A DNA stretch of 64,000 nucleotides from Saprospiraceae bacterium. Its GTDB lineage: Bacteria; Bacteroidota; Bacteroidia; Chitinophagales; Saprospiraceae. Shown one piece after another: positions 44,127-53,603 of this stretch (the stretch's first letter is position 1; every line of letters starts with the position of its first letter). A model generated the notes under the pieces. The model made no database searches, was not told the DNA's origin, and saw only the letters and a program-made list of their open reading frames with translations. The position numbers and the translations under genes were made by a program. The stretch is from contig JAHDDO010000006.1 of assembly GCA_020629315.1 (NCBI GenBank), positions 62,001 to 126,000 on the forward strand, given 5' to 3'.

Positions 44127-44651
44127 ATGCTTCCTTTCGATAATATACAATTAGATCCAGAAGTACTACCTTCTGTTGATGACATTGAGTATGTAGGGCT
44201 CGAGCGCCCTTATCTAACCATCGCTTTATTGCAGAATTTCTTTTTATTTGGAGCCTGTGTAATTTTTTGGTTGTTGTCCGATCAATGGAAAGATGCTGAT
44301 CTTCGGTATTTATTATACTGGGGCGGTTTAGCTTTACTCGTATTAGTTGCCTTACGATTCATAACGATATATCTAAATTTTAAATGGAAAGGTTATGCCT
44401 TAAGAGAGCGCGACCTAGCCTACAAAAAAGGTTGGTTGTTTAGATCCATTATTCTTGTGCCATTTAAGCGTGTACAGCACGCCGAGGTTTCTCAAGGACC
44501 CCTTGCTCGTATGTTTGGTTTGGCAAGGCTGAAGGTTTATACTGCAGGTGGCAACCAAAGTGACCTTTCTATTCCAGGACTTACCTTAGAGAGAGCGGAG
44601 CAGCTTAAACGATTTGTTTTGAAAAAGCTTGATCATGGAGAGGAAGAGTAG
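44127..44651 (+). CDS. Bacterial PH-domain membrane protein, YdbS-like
   Basis: 174 residues. Two adjacent transmembrane helices (about 30-50 and 63-85) are followed by one bPH2 domain (about 90-165) with RERDLAYKKGWLFRS, VPFKRVQHAEVSQGPLARMFGLARLKVYTAG. This matches YdbS, which is always paired with YdbT. The biological role of the pair is not settled; in Bacillus it is linked to resistance to certain bacteriocins. Its end overlaps the YdbT-like gene by 17 bases. Confidence 0.88.
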   Translation: MLPFDNIQLDPEVLPSVDDIEYVGLERPYLTIALLQNFFLFGACVIFWLLSDQWKDADLRYLLYWGGLALLVLVALRFITIYLNFKWKGYALRERDLAYKKGWLFRSIILVPFKRVQHAEVSQGPLARMFGLARLKVYTAGGNQSDLSIPGLTLERAEQLKRFVLKKLDHGEEE

Positions 44652-46134
44652 CTTTGACTTTTTTACTCCGCAGCGGCAATCGTATGTTGCCATTTTAATA
44701 ATTGTCTTAGAAATGTTCCGGAAAATCATTCGCCAAATATGGCCGGTGGTTTTAGTCTTGTTTATAAATACAGGCAGAGGAAGCATGGGGGATCGGTTTA
44801 TTTTGTTGCTATCTGCTATTGGACTGGTTTCTGGTATTCTGAGTATAATTTCTTTCTTTAAGTACTATTTCTATGTAGACGAAGATGAGCTAATTGTTGA
44901 GCGAGGCATATTGCGCAAGTCCAAGACTAGCATACCATTTGATAGGATACAAACGATCAATTTCGAACAAGAGATAATGCATCGGGTGTTTAACGTGGCA
45001 AAGTTAAAAATTGATACAGCCGGAAGTACGGGCAGTGAATTGAGTTTACACGCCCTCTCTTGGCCAATGGCTAATGCTCTAAAAGATCATGTTTTAAGTC
45101 AAAAAAGTGGTTCGAGTCAAAATACAAACGAAATAGAAGGTATTGAGGAGCAAAGAACTGAGAAAGAAATAATGAAGGTAGACCTTGGAAGCTTACTAAA
45201 GATAGGGGCTACTGAGAACCACCTCAGGTCGGGACTTGTGATTTTGGCATTTGGTTTTTGGATGTTTGATCAGCTTCGAGAAGTGGGTCTAGGAGGCTAT
45301 GTAGATAGGGCCACTGAGGGATGGGAATTGATCTTATCTAGCATGTTAACCGTCGGAATCTTGGCGTCAATTTTTGCTATTGCTGCCTTTAGTTTATCCT
45401 TGGTCAGAACTGTATTTCGGTATTTCGATTTACGACTAGTTAGAGAAGAATCTGGGTTCAAGGTGATATATGGTCTATTTAACAGGCGGCAAACGTCTGC
45501 GAAAGATAAGAAGATACAAACCATATCATGGTCCCAAAACTGGCTGCAAAAAAAGGTAGGTTTATATGAGGTCTTTTTGAGGCAAGCCAGTAGCAGAGAG
45601 GTAAGAGCGAGACGTGCTATAACGGTTCCAGGCTGTGATCGATCAAATGTTTTTGAGATTCAACAATACTTATTGCGTCATACTGACTATTTAAACAGTG
45701 ATGACAAGGCGGGTGTTAGCAAACATTATTTCTGGTACGCAGCGCGGAACTCTAGTATTATACTACTTGCTGCCGCAGCCGTATTATGGTATGTTGGAAA
45801 CACACTAGTGGCTATATTTTTTGGCTTGTTTTTAATCTACACGCTGTTTAGGCTGTATTTACGATGGAAGAAAAAAGGCTATGTTGTATTCAATGATGCA
45901 GTAGCTGTTAAAGGAGGTTCTTTTGGAGCCAAACATACCATTCTAGAAAACCATAAGATTCAATCGATTCAGCTTAAGGAGTCTTTATATCAGCGATTTC
46001 GAGGATTAGCCAGTTTAGAGCTATCTACAGCCGGCGGTACAGTTATGATACCTTTTTTAGAAAAAAAGGTAGCCCAACAATTATTGGACTACCTTTTATA
46101 TCGAGTTGAATCCAGTGCTAAAGCCTGGATGTAG
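44635..46134 (+). CDS. Bacterial PH-domain membrane protein, YdbT-like
   Basis: About 499 residues from ATG 44635 (a TTG two codons earlier is possible). Three bPH2 units alternate with pairs of transmembrane helices, centred at about residues 95-145, 255-320 and 410-480. Each has the recurring pattern of an initial RG segment, a basic I-Q motif (PFDRIQTINFEQ, KDKKIQTISWSQ, NHKIQSIQLKE) and a TAG or equivalent strand. This is the YdbT organisation. It is coupled to the YdbS-like gene and presumably forms a complex with it in the inner membrane. Confidence 0.88.
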   Translation: MERKSSFDFFTPQRQSYVAILIIVLEMFRKIIRQIWPVVLVLFINTGRGSMGDRFILLLSAIGLVSGILSIISFFKYYFYVDEDELIVERGILRKSKTSIPFDRIQTINFEQEIMHRVFNVAKLKIDTAGSTGSELSLHALSWPMANALKDHVLSQKSGSSQNTNEIEGIEEQRTEKEIMKVDLGSLLKIGATENHLRSGLVILAFGFWMFDQLREVGLGGYVDRATEGWELILSSMLTVGILASIFAIAAFSLSLVRTVFRYFDLRLVREESGFKVIYGLFNRRQTSAKDKKIQTISWSQNWLQKKVGLYEVFLRQASSREVRARRAITVPGCDRSNVFEIQQYLLRHTDYLNSDDKAGVSKHYFWYAARNSSIILLAAAAVLWYVGNTLVAIFFGLFLIYTLFRLYLRWKKKGYVVFNDAVAVKGGSFGAKHTILENHKIQSIQLKESLYQRFRGLASLELSTAGGTVMIPFLEKKVAQQLLDYLLYRVESSAKAWM

Positions 46135-46140
46135 GTTTAC

Positions 46141-47670
46141 TTAAAACTCAAACTTAATACCTTGTGCCAAAGGCACTTCATCACTATAGTTAATCGTATT
46201 CGTTTGTCTTCTCATATATGCTTTCCAAGAATCTGAACCAGATTCTCTTCCTCCTCCCGTTTCTTTTTCGCCACCAAATGCGCCACCAATTTCTGCACCA
46301 CTGGTACCAATATTTACATTTGCTATTCCACAATCTGAGCCTGCAGCTGACAAGAATAGTTCGGCATCCTTCATTCGATTAGTCATTATCGCAGATGACA
46401 ACCCTTGAGGCACATCATTTTGGATAGCAATGGCATTTTCTAATCCTCCAGAGTACTTTATTAGATATAATATAGGAGCGAATGTTTCGTGTTGAACAAT
46501 GGCCATTTCATTGTTTACTTCTGCGATACAAGGCTTTACATAACAACCGCTAGAATAAGCATCGCCATCTAGAACCCCGCCTTCAACAAGGAATGAACCA
46601 CCCTGCTCTTTTACTTTTTCTATAGAGTTCAAATAATTATCTACGGCATCAGTATCGATTAAGGGACCTACGTGATTATTTTGATCTAAGGGATCTCCAA
46701 TTTTTAATTGCTTATAGGCGTTTTCCAAGTTGGTTTTTACCGTGTCATAAATAGAATCATGAACTATAAGCCTTCTTGTTGACGTGCACCGTTGACCACA
46801 TGTTCCTACGGCCCCAAATACGGCCCCGGTCAAGACTAGCTTTAGGTCAGCTGACTCAGTAACAATAATGGCATTGTTACCTCCAAGCTCCAATAAAGAT
46901 CTGCCGAGCCTCTTGGCGACCTCTGCGCCTACAACCTTACCCATGCGGCTACTTCCTGTAGCAGAGATAAGTGGTAGTCTTTTATCTTGGGTCATCCATT
47001 CTCCCACTTTATAGTCTCCAGTGATTATAGAGGATATACCCTCTGGGGCATTATTTGCTTTTAAAACCTCATGAAATATATTTTGACAAGCAATGGCACA
47101 CAGAGGTGCTTTTTCGCTTCCTTTCCATACGCACACATCGCCACAAATTAGTGCAATCATAGAATTCCAAGACCACACGGCTACTGGGAAGTTAAAGGCA
47201 GAAATAATCCCGACAATACCTAATGGGTGCCATTGTTCATACATACGATGATCAGGTCTTTCCGAATGCATAGTTAAGCCATATAACTGTCGAGATAAAC
47301 CAACGGCAAAATCACAGATATCTATCATTTCCTGTACTTCACCCCAGCCCTCTTGTAAACTTTTACCCATCTCATAAGAAACCAGCTTACCTAAAGCGTC
47401 TTTATGCTTTCTGAGAGCTTCTCCATATTGTCTAACGACCTCACCCCTCTTAGGTGCTGGCCATTTTCTCCATTCTTTAAATGCAGATTGTGCTTTATTA
47501 ATTACGGCCTCATACTGTTCCTTTGTTGTAACACTTACTTCACCAATTTTACTACCGTCAACAGGAGAAAATGAAGGTATATAGGAATCTGAAGAAAAGC
47601 TTTCTAAACCTGTGGAGGTACCATCATTTTGGCCAGACAAGCCTAAAGATTGCAAGAACTCTTTCTGCAT
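46141..47670 (-). CDS. Aldehyde dehydrogenase, ALDH7 type (alpha-aminoadipic semialdehyde dehydrogenase-like)
   Basis: 509 residues. The catalytic Glu is in [10 protein letters not shown] and the catalytic Cys in [10 protein letters not shown]. The C-terminal block [29 protein letters not shown] is characteristic of ALDH7 (antiquitin) enzymes, which oxidise alpha-aminoadipic semialdehyde in lysine degradation, or related aldehydes. The N terminus [11 protein letters not shown] also fits. No other lysine-catabolism gene adjoins it, so the substrate is inferred from family only. It converges on the YdbT-like gene with a 6-base gap. Confidence 0.93.
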   Translation of the reverse strand: MQKEFLQSLGLSGQNDGTSTGLESFSSDSYIPSFSPVDGSKIGEVSVTTKEQYEAVINKAQSAFKEWRKWPAPKRGEVVRQYGEALRKHKDALGKLVSYEMGKSLQEGWGEVQEMIDICDFAVGLSRQLYGLTMHSERPDHRMYEQWHPLGIVGIISAFNFPVAVWSWNSMIALICGDVCVWKGSEKAPLCAIACQNIFHEVLKANNAPEGISSIITGDYKVGEWMTQDKRLPLISATGSSRMGKVVGAEVAKRLGRSLLELGGNNAIIVTESADLKLVLTGAVFGAVGTCGQRCTSTRRLIVHDSIYDTVKTNLENAYKQLKIGDPLDQNNHVGPLIDTDAVDNYLNSIEKVKEQGGSFLVEGGVLDGDAYSSGCYVKPCIAEVNNEMAIVQHETFAPILYLIKYSGGLENAIAIQNDVPQGLSSAIMTNRMKDAELFLSAAGSDCGIANVNIGTSGAEIGGAFGGEKETGGGRESGSDSWKAYMRRQTNTINYSDEVPLAQGIKFEF

Positions 47671-47704
47671 AATTTTTTTGTGTTTTTTTATTCAATTAAT
47701 GGCA

Positions 47705-47712
47705 CAAAAGTA
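47705..47712 (-). promoter_or_regulatory. Candidate -7 box for the aldehyde dehydrogenase gene
   Basis: Minus-strand TACTTTTG fits TAnnTTTG, 34 bases before the ATG at 47670. It lies directly behind the end of the RND gene (stop at 47720). No TTG at -33. Confidence 0.35.
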
Positions 47713-47719
47713 GAAAAAG

Positions 47720-49948
47720 CTAGGAAAAGAAATTTCGTAAAAGGATAGGAAGGATTAAAAGGTCGGCAAGCCATGCACTCAATAAGGTAATTGATATAAG
47801 TAATCCTACCGTGAGACTTGCTGGTTGATTTGAAAAAAGCATAACCATAAAACCAAAAAACAAAACTAGAGTAGTAAACGATATCGCTTTACCTGTTTCT
47901 AGAAAAGTGACATGGATGGCCTCTTCAAGAGGCATTTTATCTCTGGCGAGTTTAAACTTGCTTAGGAAATGTATAGAGTCATCAACGGCTATTCCAAAGA
48001 CAATAGCAAACACAATAGAAATGCTTGCTTCTAACTCAATCCCAAGATACCCTAACAAGGCTGCGGCAAAAAGCAAAGGAAAAATATTAGGCACTAATGC
48101 TATAAAAAGCATTTTGAAACTTCGGAAAAGCAAAACCATAAGCACGGAGATAATTAACAAGGCGAGCAGCAAGCCCTGGACTAAGCTCTGCCTAACATAC
48201 ACAGCATTTTTATCGATTAAAAAACCAGTACCCGTTCGTCGCACACTAATTATTGAAGGATCAATATTTTGACTTGCCCAGGCATCAATTTCATCACCAA
48301 TGGCTTTTACTTTATCTGCTCCTTCATCAATGATTCTAGACGAGATTCTGGTTTTGGTCCCATCTTTACTAATTAATATGTTTTGCATCATCATGGGAAT
48401 CATGCTAGAGAGGCTTTTCATACTCTCAATAACATTGGCCTCTGGCAAAACATAGTATTCAGGATCGTTAAAGTGGCTGGCCATATTAGCACTCTTGTAT
48501 ATATCATTCATCGATTGGGTACTCTTAATCGACGGGTATGATACAATCTTTTGTTCCAATTTATCTACCTCAAAAATTACTGTTGGGTCAGAAACAGAAA
48601 GACCACCTTGTGCAGTAACCGCATATTCCAAAGGTCTAAAACCAGCAAAGTTGGATTCAAAGTATTTAAAATCTTCAGTGATTCTTCCTTTTCGAGGCAA
48701 GTTGTTCTCAATTTTATAATTGGTGGAGACCATAGTAATGCCTATACCAAATACACCCAAAAGCAGAATGAAAGAAATAAGTATAAGTCGTTTCTTCTCA
48801 ATGGTAAAGTTGTACAGGTGAGTCATCCACTTGTTCCACCTGGGGTTTGTAGTTCTCTCTCTAAGGGTTGTTGGATCTAAATAGCTGAGTAATGCTAGTG
48901 TGAATGTAATTACTACAACATAGGCTACAATCACACCAGCGGCACTATTAATTCCGAAATCTTGAACAGGTCCAATCTTTGAGGTCATTAATGCAGCAAA
49001 ACCAACTGCGGTAGTCAAGGATGTTAATAGCGTGGCTAAACCAATTTGTCGGATAGTTACGGATAATGATGTTTCAATGTCATTTCCTTTTTTGATCTCG
49101 TCAATGTATTTAGTTACAATATGTATTACATCACTTGTCCCCACAATGAGCATAATAACTGGGTAGAGTACAGATATCGCATTCAGTTCTCTTCCAAGCA
49201 AGGATAAAATACCGAGGAAAATAACGAGACCCAAGAGAATGGTGACCAGTGAAATAATTATTAAGGAACGTTGTCTGAAAAGGATAAAAAGTATTAGGCA
49301 GACTAGTATACTAGAAATAGATGAAGAAACGACAAACTCTTTAATCTGTAGATATGCCAATTCGTGTTGAAAATACACGCGACCTAGAAGATGATATTTA
49401 TCAAACGAATTTGACTGTAACTGCTCTTCTACGGAGCTTAAAAGCAGTGTAGATTCTTCTAGCCCTAGGTAATCATCGTGCTTTATGAAGATGGCTAAGT
49501 CTTTACCAGTAGGACTTATTAAATTATACTTCCACCGAGGGTCATTTACAATTTGCTCTTTTGCTTTTGACAGACCACCTGGTGATAGATCATTAATTAA
49601 GGGATTAAAATTAACACCAAAAGGACCTAATGAGGGAGTTTTAATGGACATCAGCGATTGTGCGCTTAGCACATAAGGCAGTGTGTCCACAGCTGTTGAG
49701 ACTTTTTCAACATTCTTTAAAAACAAGCTGTCAAAAACACCTTCTTCGTTATGTAGGCCAATTAGAAGAAAATTATCATCTGTTTCAAAATCTTCTATAA
49801 ACTCCAGGAAGAAATCTAGATCATCGTCGCCTTGCGGGAAAAAATCCTCAAAGCTGAACGAAAACTTTAAAAAAGGTAGGAGGCAGATCGATATAACGGT
49901 CAAAAGACCATACCCAATAAGTATATGTTTTCGGTATTTGAGTATCAA
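47720..49948 (-). CDS. RND/MMPL-family membrane exporter
   Basis: 742 residues. The plan is a doubled one: helix 1 (about 8-27), a large periplasmic loop, a bundle of five helices (about 205-360), then the same pattern again (helix near 390, loop, and helices about 595-740). Conserved charged residues in helices (VGTSDVIHIVTKY, VDDSIHFLSKFKL) correspond to the proton relay of the MMPL and patched-like group. Such proteins move lipids, hopanoids or drugs. No membrane-fusion partner is adjacent. The cargo is unknown. Confidence 0.9.
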   Translation of the reverse strand: MILKYRKHILIGYGLLTVISICLLPFLKFSFSFEDFFPQGDDDLDFFLEFIEDFETDDNFLLIGLHNEEGVFDSLFLKNVEKVSTAVDTLPYVLSAQSLMSIKTPSLGPFGVNFNPLINDLSPGGLSKAKEQIVNDPRWKYNLISPTGKDLAIFIKHDDYLGLEESTLLLSSVEEQLQSNSFDKYHLLGRVYFQHELAYLQIKEFVVSSSISSILVCLILFILFRQRSLIIISLVTILLGLVIFLGILSLLGRELNAISVLYPVIMLIVGTSDVIHIVTKYIDEIKKGNDIETSLSVTIRQIGLATLLTSLTTAVGFAALMTSKIGPVQDFGINSAAGVIVAYVVVITFTLALLSYLDPTTLRERTTNPRWNKWMTHLYNFTIEKKRLILISFILLLGVFGIGITMVSTNYKIENNLPRKGRITEDFKYFESNFAGFRPLEYAVTAQGGLSVSDPTVIFEVDKLEQKIVSYPSIKSTQSMNDIYKSANMASHFNDPEYYVLPEANVIESMKSLSSMIPMMMQNILISKDGTKTRISSRIIDEGADKVKAIGDEIDAWASQNIDPSIISVRRTGTGFLIDKNAVYVRQSLVQGLLLALLIISVLMVLLFRSFKMLFIALVPNIFPLLFAAALLGYLGIELEASISIVFAIVFGIAVDDSIHFLSKFKLARDKMPLEEAIHVTFLETGKAISFTTLVLFFGFMVMLFSNQPASLTVGLLISITLLSAWLADLLILPILLRNFFS

Positions 49949-49983
49949 CGTGTGATGACTATTTCGTCATATTGAATGCGCCA

Positions 49984-49991
49984 CAAAGATA
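49984..49991 (-). promoter_or_regulatory. Candidate -7 box for the RND exporter gene
   Basis: Minus-strand TATCTTTG fits TAnnTTTG, 35 bases before the ATG at 49948. The expected -33 TTG was not found. Confidence 0.35.
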
Positions 49992-50055
49992 AATGTTCAA
50001 TAATCTGTAATATTTTTAGCATCAAAAGTAATTCATCAAGAAAAGGGACTCACAT

Positions 50056-50658
50056 ATTTTACTCCCTAATCATAGCACAGTAAACTTTGAAGCAGGGTGT
50101 GATGAGGCTGGTAGGGGCTGTTTAGCAGGGCCTGTATTTGCGGCTGCTGTGATCTTTCCTAAAGGCTATTCAAACAGGGCTATTAACGATTCAAAGAAGC
50201 TAAAGGAGGCCGATAGAGAGGCCTTAGTTACGATTATAGAATCCGATGCATTGAGTTACAGTGTGGCTAAATGCAGCCCTAAAGAAATTGATAAGATCAA
50301 CATTTTAAATGCATCGATCAAAGCAATGCACAAGGCACTTTCAAATTTAGATGTTACACCAGAACATATTTTAGTTGACGGTAATCGATTTATGCCTTTT
50401 GGTAAAGTAAGTTTTGATTGTATTATTAAAGGAGATGGAAAGTATGTATCAATAGCCGCAGCATCCATACTAGCCAAGGTTTACAGGGATAGATATATGA
50501 GTAAATTGGCAAAAAAATTCCCAGGCTACTGTTGGGAGAAAAACAAAGGGTACCCTACACTAGAACACAGAAACGCTATTCAGGAAATTGGACCCTGTAA
50601 AATTCATAGGAAAAGTTTCCAGCTATTAAAACCACAACAATTAAACATATTCAAATAA
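50056..50658 (+). CDS. rnhB: Ribonuclease HII with no canonical start codon (ATT proposed)
   Basis: About 200 residues if started at ATT 50056, the usual family length. It cuts RNA-DNA hybrids and misinserted ribonucleotides. The catalytic Asp-Glu motif CDEAGRGCLAGPVFAAA is encoded at 50095-50145, ahead of the first GTG (50149). Between the in-frame stop at 50029-50031 and that GTG there is no ATG, GTG or TTG. Later motifs are intact (NDSKKL, DGN, KGDGKYVSIAAASILAKVYRD). A start at 50149 would lose the active site, so either a non-canonical ATT or ATC start is used or the gene is damaged at its 5' end. Confidence 0.85.
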   Translation: MLLPNHSTVNFEAGCDEAGRGCLAGPVFAAAVIFPKGYSNRAINDSKKLKEADREALVTIIESDALSYSVAKCSPKEIDKINILNASIKAMHKALSNLDVTPEHILVDGNRFMPFGKVSFDCIIKGDGKYVSIAAASILAKVYRDRYMSKLAKKFPGYCWEKNKGYPTLEHRNAIQEIGPCKIHRKSFQLLKPQQLNIFK

Positions 50659-50693
50659 AAAAGGCGATGTATTTATTACACCGCCCTTTTATT
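50657..50693. terminator. Bidirectional terminator between rnhB and the convergent lipoprotein gene
   Basis: A GGCG-a-TGTA / TACA-c-CGCC stem with one mismatch and a 5-base loop has an A run on its left and a T run on its right. It can therefore stop transcription from both sides and lies between the two stop codons. Confidence 0.8.
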
Positions 50694-50710
50694 ATCTGAT
50701 TAGTTCGTTC

Positions 50711-51949
50711 TTAGAACTTAATATCAAATTCGTATTGATCTGAGTTGTCAGCTGCAGTAACTACTACATTAGTTACTAGAAGTGCGAAAGATTCGCCTAC
50801 ACCTGTTCTAACTGTAAACATGTCACCAATCTGAACAGCGTCACTTACACCACCTGTTAAGTCAACACCATTGTCAAAGATAGCTTCCACTGTTTCTTTA
50901 GAATCAACACCAGCGAAAGTAAATCCTTCAGCTAAGTTATTTTCACCTGGTCTAAGGTATCTTACGGTTGCACCGTTAACACCTGCAATTTGCTGTAGCC
51001 AGTTCGTTTCTACCGGTCCATTGTCTATACCTAAATCTCTGATGTCTGCTGCTGCATCCATAGAACCCGTACCCTCTCCTGTGCTAAGGTCTAACCCTCC
51101 TGTACCAGTTGGTCCAGCCGCATTTAATAAGGCACCTGTAATTACATCAACAGGTGTACCAGTTGGTCCAGTCGTTACTGTTTTTTCAAAAGAGTTAAAA
51201 TTGCCATACTCGTCGATAATTTCTACTCTATATACAGAAGTTCCGCTATCATGGACTCGGATAAGTAACATTTCGTTATCGATACCCGCTTGGTATTCTT
51301 CAGGTAATGCAAATTCATTTTCAGTAAATGGATACGCACCTAACTCACATCTTGATGCATCAATTAGGTTTCCATCTTGATACACAGCAATAAACGCTAA
51401 TCTAGCCTCACCTGCTGGTGTAGCAGAAACCGTAATAGAATAAAGTGAATTAGCTTCTAGATCTACTTCATCATTACCGCCAACAGAAATGGTAGGTGGC
51501 TCATTAGGATCTCCGCCCCCAGTACCTGTTCCAACAGTTATGGCTACCGCATCAGAACCTCTGTTTCCGTCAACATCTGTTACTTCAAAGCCATATACAA
51601 CGGTTCCATCAGCTTGTGCAGTAATGGCGATGTCATATGTAAAGCCAACTCTTTCTGCATCAAAAAGAAGAATTGTGTTTGACGCAGGCTCTACACCATT
51701 AATCGTATAATTTGATCTGTCAAGTACAGCGCCATCAGCGGTGACTTGGAAAGAATTCATTTCAGAATCTCCTTGATCAGCGCTTACTCTAACGCTAAAT
51801 ACTTCATTTGCTCCTACTTCAGAGTCAGCGGAAACAAATCCAGCATCTGGAAGAAGAACAACGCTTGGGCCAGCAGGCTCAGGCTCACAAGAAGTTAGAA
51901 ACAATGCCGTTCCGGCAAATAGAAAAGCCAATAAATGTAACTTTTTCAT
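50711..51949 (-). CDS. Lipoprotein with two Ig-like repeats, function unknown
   Basis: 412 residues. The lipoprotein signal ends LFLTSCEPEP with the modified Cys at 21. Two related beta-rich domains follow, about 30-140 and 150-255, each opening with a statement like EVFSVRVSADQGDSEMNSF or SLYSITVSATPAGEARLAF and ending in a Gly-rich linker. A third region (about 280-412) is Asp/Gly-rich with MDAAADIRDLGID. Gly, Thr and Ala are frequent, which also raises local G+C relative to neighbours. I do not recognise a family with a known role; a surface-exposed outer-membrane lipoprotein is likely. Confidence 0.8.
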   Translation of the reverse strand: MKKLHLLAFLFAGTALFLTSCEPEPAGPSVVLLPDAGFVSADSEVGANEVFSVRVSADQGDSEMNSFQVTADGAVLDRSNYTINGVEPASNTILLFDAERVGFTYDIAITAQADGTVVYGFEVTDVDGNRGSDAVAITVGTGTGGGDPNEPPTISVGGNDEVDLEANSLYSITVSATPAGEARLAFIAVYQDGNLIDASRCELGAYPFTENEFALPEEYQAGIDNEMLLIRVHDSGTSVYRVEIIDEYGNFNSFEKTVTTGPTGTPVDVITGALLNAAGPTGTGGLDLSTGEGTGSMDAAADIRDLGIDNGPVETNWLQQIAGVNGATVRYLRPGENNLAEGFTFAGVDSKETVEAIFDNGVDLTGGVSDAVQIGDMFTVRTGVGESFALLVTNVVVTAADNSDQYEFDIKF

Positions 51950-51992
51950 TGGATTAAGATTTTTGTTTTTTATGCTTGTTTAAATAAAGGCG

Positions 51993-52000
51993 CAAAATTA
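51993..52000 (-). promoter_or_regulatory. Candidate -7 box for the lipoprotein gene
   Basis: Minus-strand TAATTTTG fits TAnnTTTG, 43 bases before the ATG at 51949. A TTG at -33 was not seen. Confidence 0.35.
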
Positions 52001-52100
52001 CGCTCCTACACTCATTAAGACGTGTACTGTAACGATATTTAGATGGTGAATTGTGTTAAAAGTAACTTAAACTAGCTCGAAAACCTGTTCACAGCTCTTT

Positions 52101-52134
52101 TTTGCCACTTATGTTGCAGCGTTTTTTATACTTG
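52101..52134 (+). promoter_or_regulatory. Candidate promoter for the FG-GAP-like secreted protein gene
   Basis: TTTG at 52101-52104 and TATACTTG at 52127-52134 are 22 bases apart. The -7 element has one mismatch to TAnnTTTG. It lies 25 bases before the ATG at 52160. Confidence 0.3.
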
Positions 52135-52159
52135 TATCATATAATTAGTAAAGATCATT

Positions 52160-53602
52160 ATGAAACAAAGACTATTACTATTCTTCTTGTTTTTCCAAAG
52201 CGTATCATTCGCTCAAGTAAACCTCATCGAACTCCAAAACCCGCAACTACCGGCTCAAAATCAATTTGGATATGGAACGGTCATGAATGAGGACTTTGCA
52301 GTTGTTGGCTCATTTTACATAGATGACCAACGAGGTGCTTGTTATATATACCAACGTAATGGTTCGGACTGGGATTATCTTATGGAACTGCAGCCAGAAC
52401 AAACAGAATCGGGTGATTGGTTTGGTTTAGGTATGTCGATGTCAGATGATTATCTAGTTGTTGGCGCGCCAAAAGACCATTGGGTCACACCCGAAGTAGG
52501 GAAAGTATATGTGTATGCTATAGATGATGGTGACTTTACGTTAGACGGTGTTTTAGAAGTGTCAAGTATTTATCGTGAGTCTGGGTTTGGGCTTTGGTCT
52601 ACGATAATTGGAGACGAAATAATTGTTTCTGCCCCTGACTATGACTTTTCTATAGGAGGTGTAGTAACGTTTAAAAAGATTGATGGAGAGTGGGTACAGT
52701 CACAAGAGATTAGACCCAATGGTGAGATCGGAGAAGATCTTTTCTTTGGCAGGTGTGTCAGTGCGGATAACAATTGGTTAGCTATATCAGCCAATAAAAG
52801 TGTTTCTCCGAACATTCAGCAGAAAGTATACATGTATGAGAGACTTGAAGAAGAATGGTCTTTGGTTGACATTCTGGATGTTGAAGGAGAAAACGCCTCC
52901 ATCCAAGCCCCAGGTTATAGTGTAGACTTAGTGGGCAATGAACTTTTTGTGGGCAATCATATGCCGATTGTAAATGATGAACCAGGTGCAGGTGGTGGCT
53001 TTGTTTTTAGCCTTACTGAAAATGGTTGGCAGCAGACATTGGCATTAGAAGTAGAAAACACCCCAATTGAGAATACGGGACGGCAGATTGCGCAGTCAGA
53101 AGACTTTGCGATAATGGGTGTCAGCATGAATCCACCGGATGACTTTGAGAACCCTCATAGAATTCTTTGTTATAAGAAAAACACCCCATCTGACTGGGAG
53201 TTAATAGAGAGTTTTTCTTTCCCTTCGTCCAATGGCCTTGATTGGCAGGGATTCCATATGGATATGAAAGGGGACTGGGGTATTATAGGAACGGCTCATG
53301 GTCTAAATGATGACGGCCAGGTTTTTATTTTGGACTTTAGAGCCTTTAGCAATACTGAACCATCTTTTGATGTAGAACTTTCTCTTTATCCAAACCCTGT
53401 TTTGGACAAACTTATGGTATCAGACCGTGAGCAGGTTTTCGATGTTTTACGGGTATATGATGTTCAAGGCAGACAATACTCTTCATTTGATTTGATAGGT
53501 GAAACGCAAGAAATTTCCTTTAGGGACTTACCTGCAGGCACATACTTTATTGAATTAGAAGGAGCGGATGCTTACACGACGAGACAAGTAGTTAAGGAGT
53601 AG
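52160..53602 (+). CDS. Secreted FG-GAP/beta-propeller-like protein with T9SS type A sorting domain
   Basis: 480 residues. A signal peptide ends at SVSFAQ (about 18). Residues 25-395 hold repeated units of the form FGYGTVMNEDFAVVGSF and FGLGMSMSDDYLVVGAP, resembling FG-GAP or integrin-alpha-like propeller blades, about seven in number. The last 75 residues are a T9SS type A sorting domain (SLYPNPVLDKLMV...VYDVQGRQY...LPAGTYFIELEG). It should be exported by the type IX system and anchored or released. The ligand is unknown. It ends 1 base from the convergent dnaE2-like gene. Confidence 0.87.
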   Translation: MKQRLLLFFLFFQSVSFAQVNLIELQNPQLPAQNQFGYGTVMNEDFAVVGSFYIDDQRGACYIYQRNGSDWDYLMELQPEQTESGDWFGLGMSMSDDYLVVGAPKDHWVTPEVGKVYVYAIDDGDFTLDGVLEVSSIYRESGFGLWSTIIGDEIIVSAPDYDFSIGGVVTFKKIDGEWVQSQEIRPNGEIGEDLFFGRCVSADNNWLAISANKSVSPNIQQKVYMYERLEEEWSLVDILDVEGENASIQAPGYSVDLVGNELFVGNHMPIVNDEPGAGGGFVFSLTENGWQQTLALEVENTPIENTGRQIAQSEDFAIMGVSMNPPDDFENPHRILCYKKNTPSDWELIESFSFPSSNGLDWQGFHMDMKGDWGIIGTAHGLNDDGQVFILDFRAFSNTEPSFDVELSLYPNPVLDKLMVSDREQVFDVLRVYDVQGRQYSSFDLIGETQEISFRDLPAGTYFIELEGADAYTTRQVVKE

Positions 53603-53603
53603 A

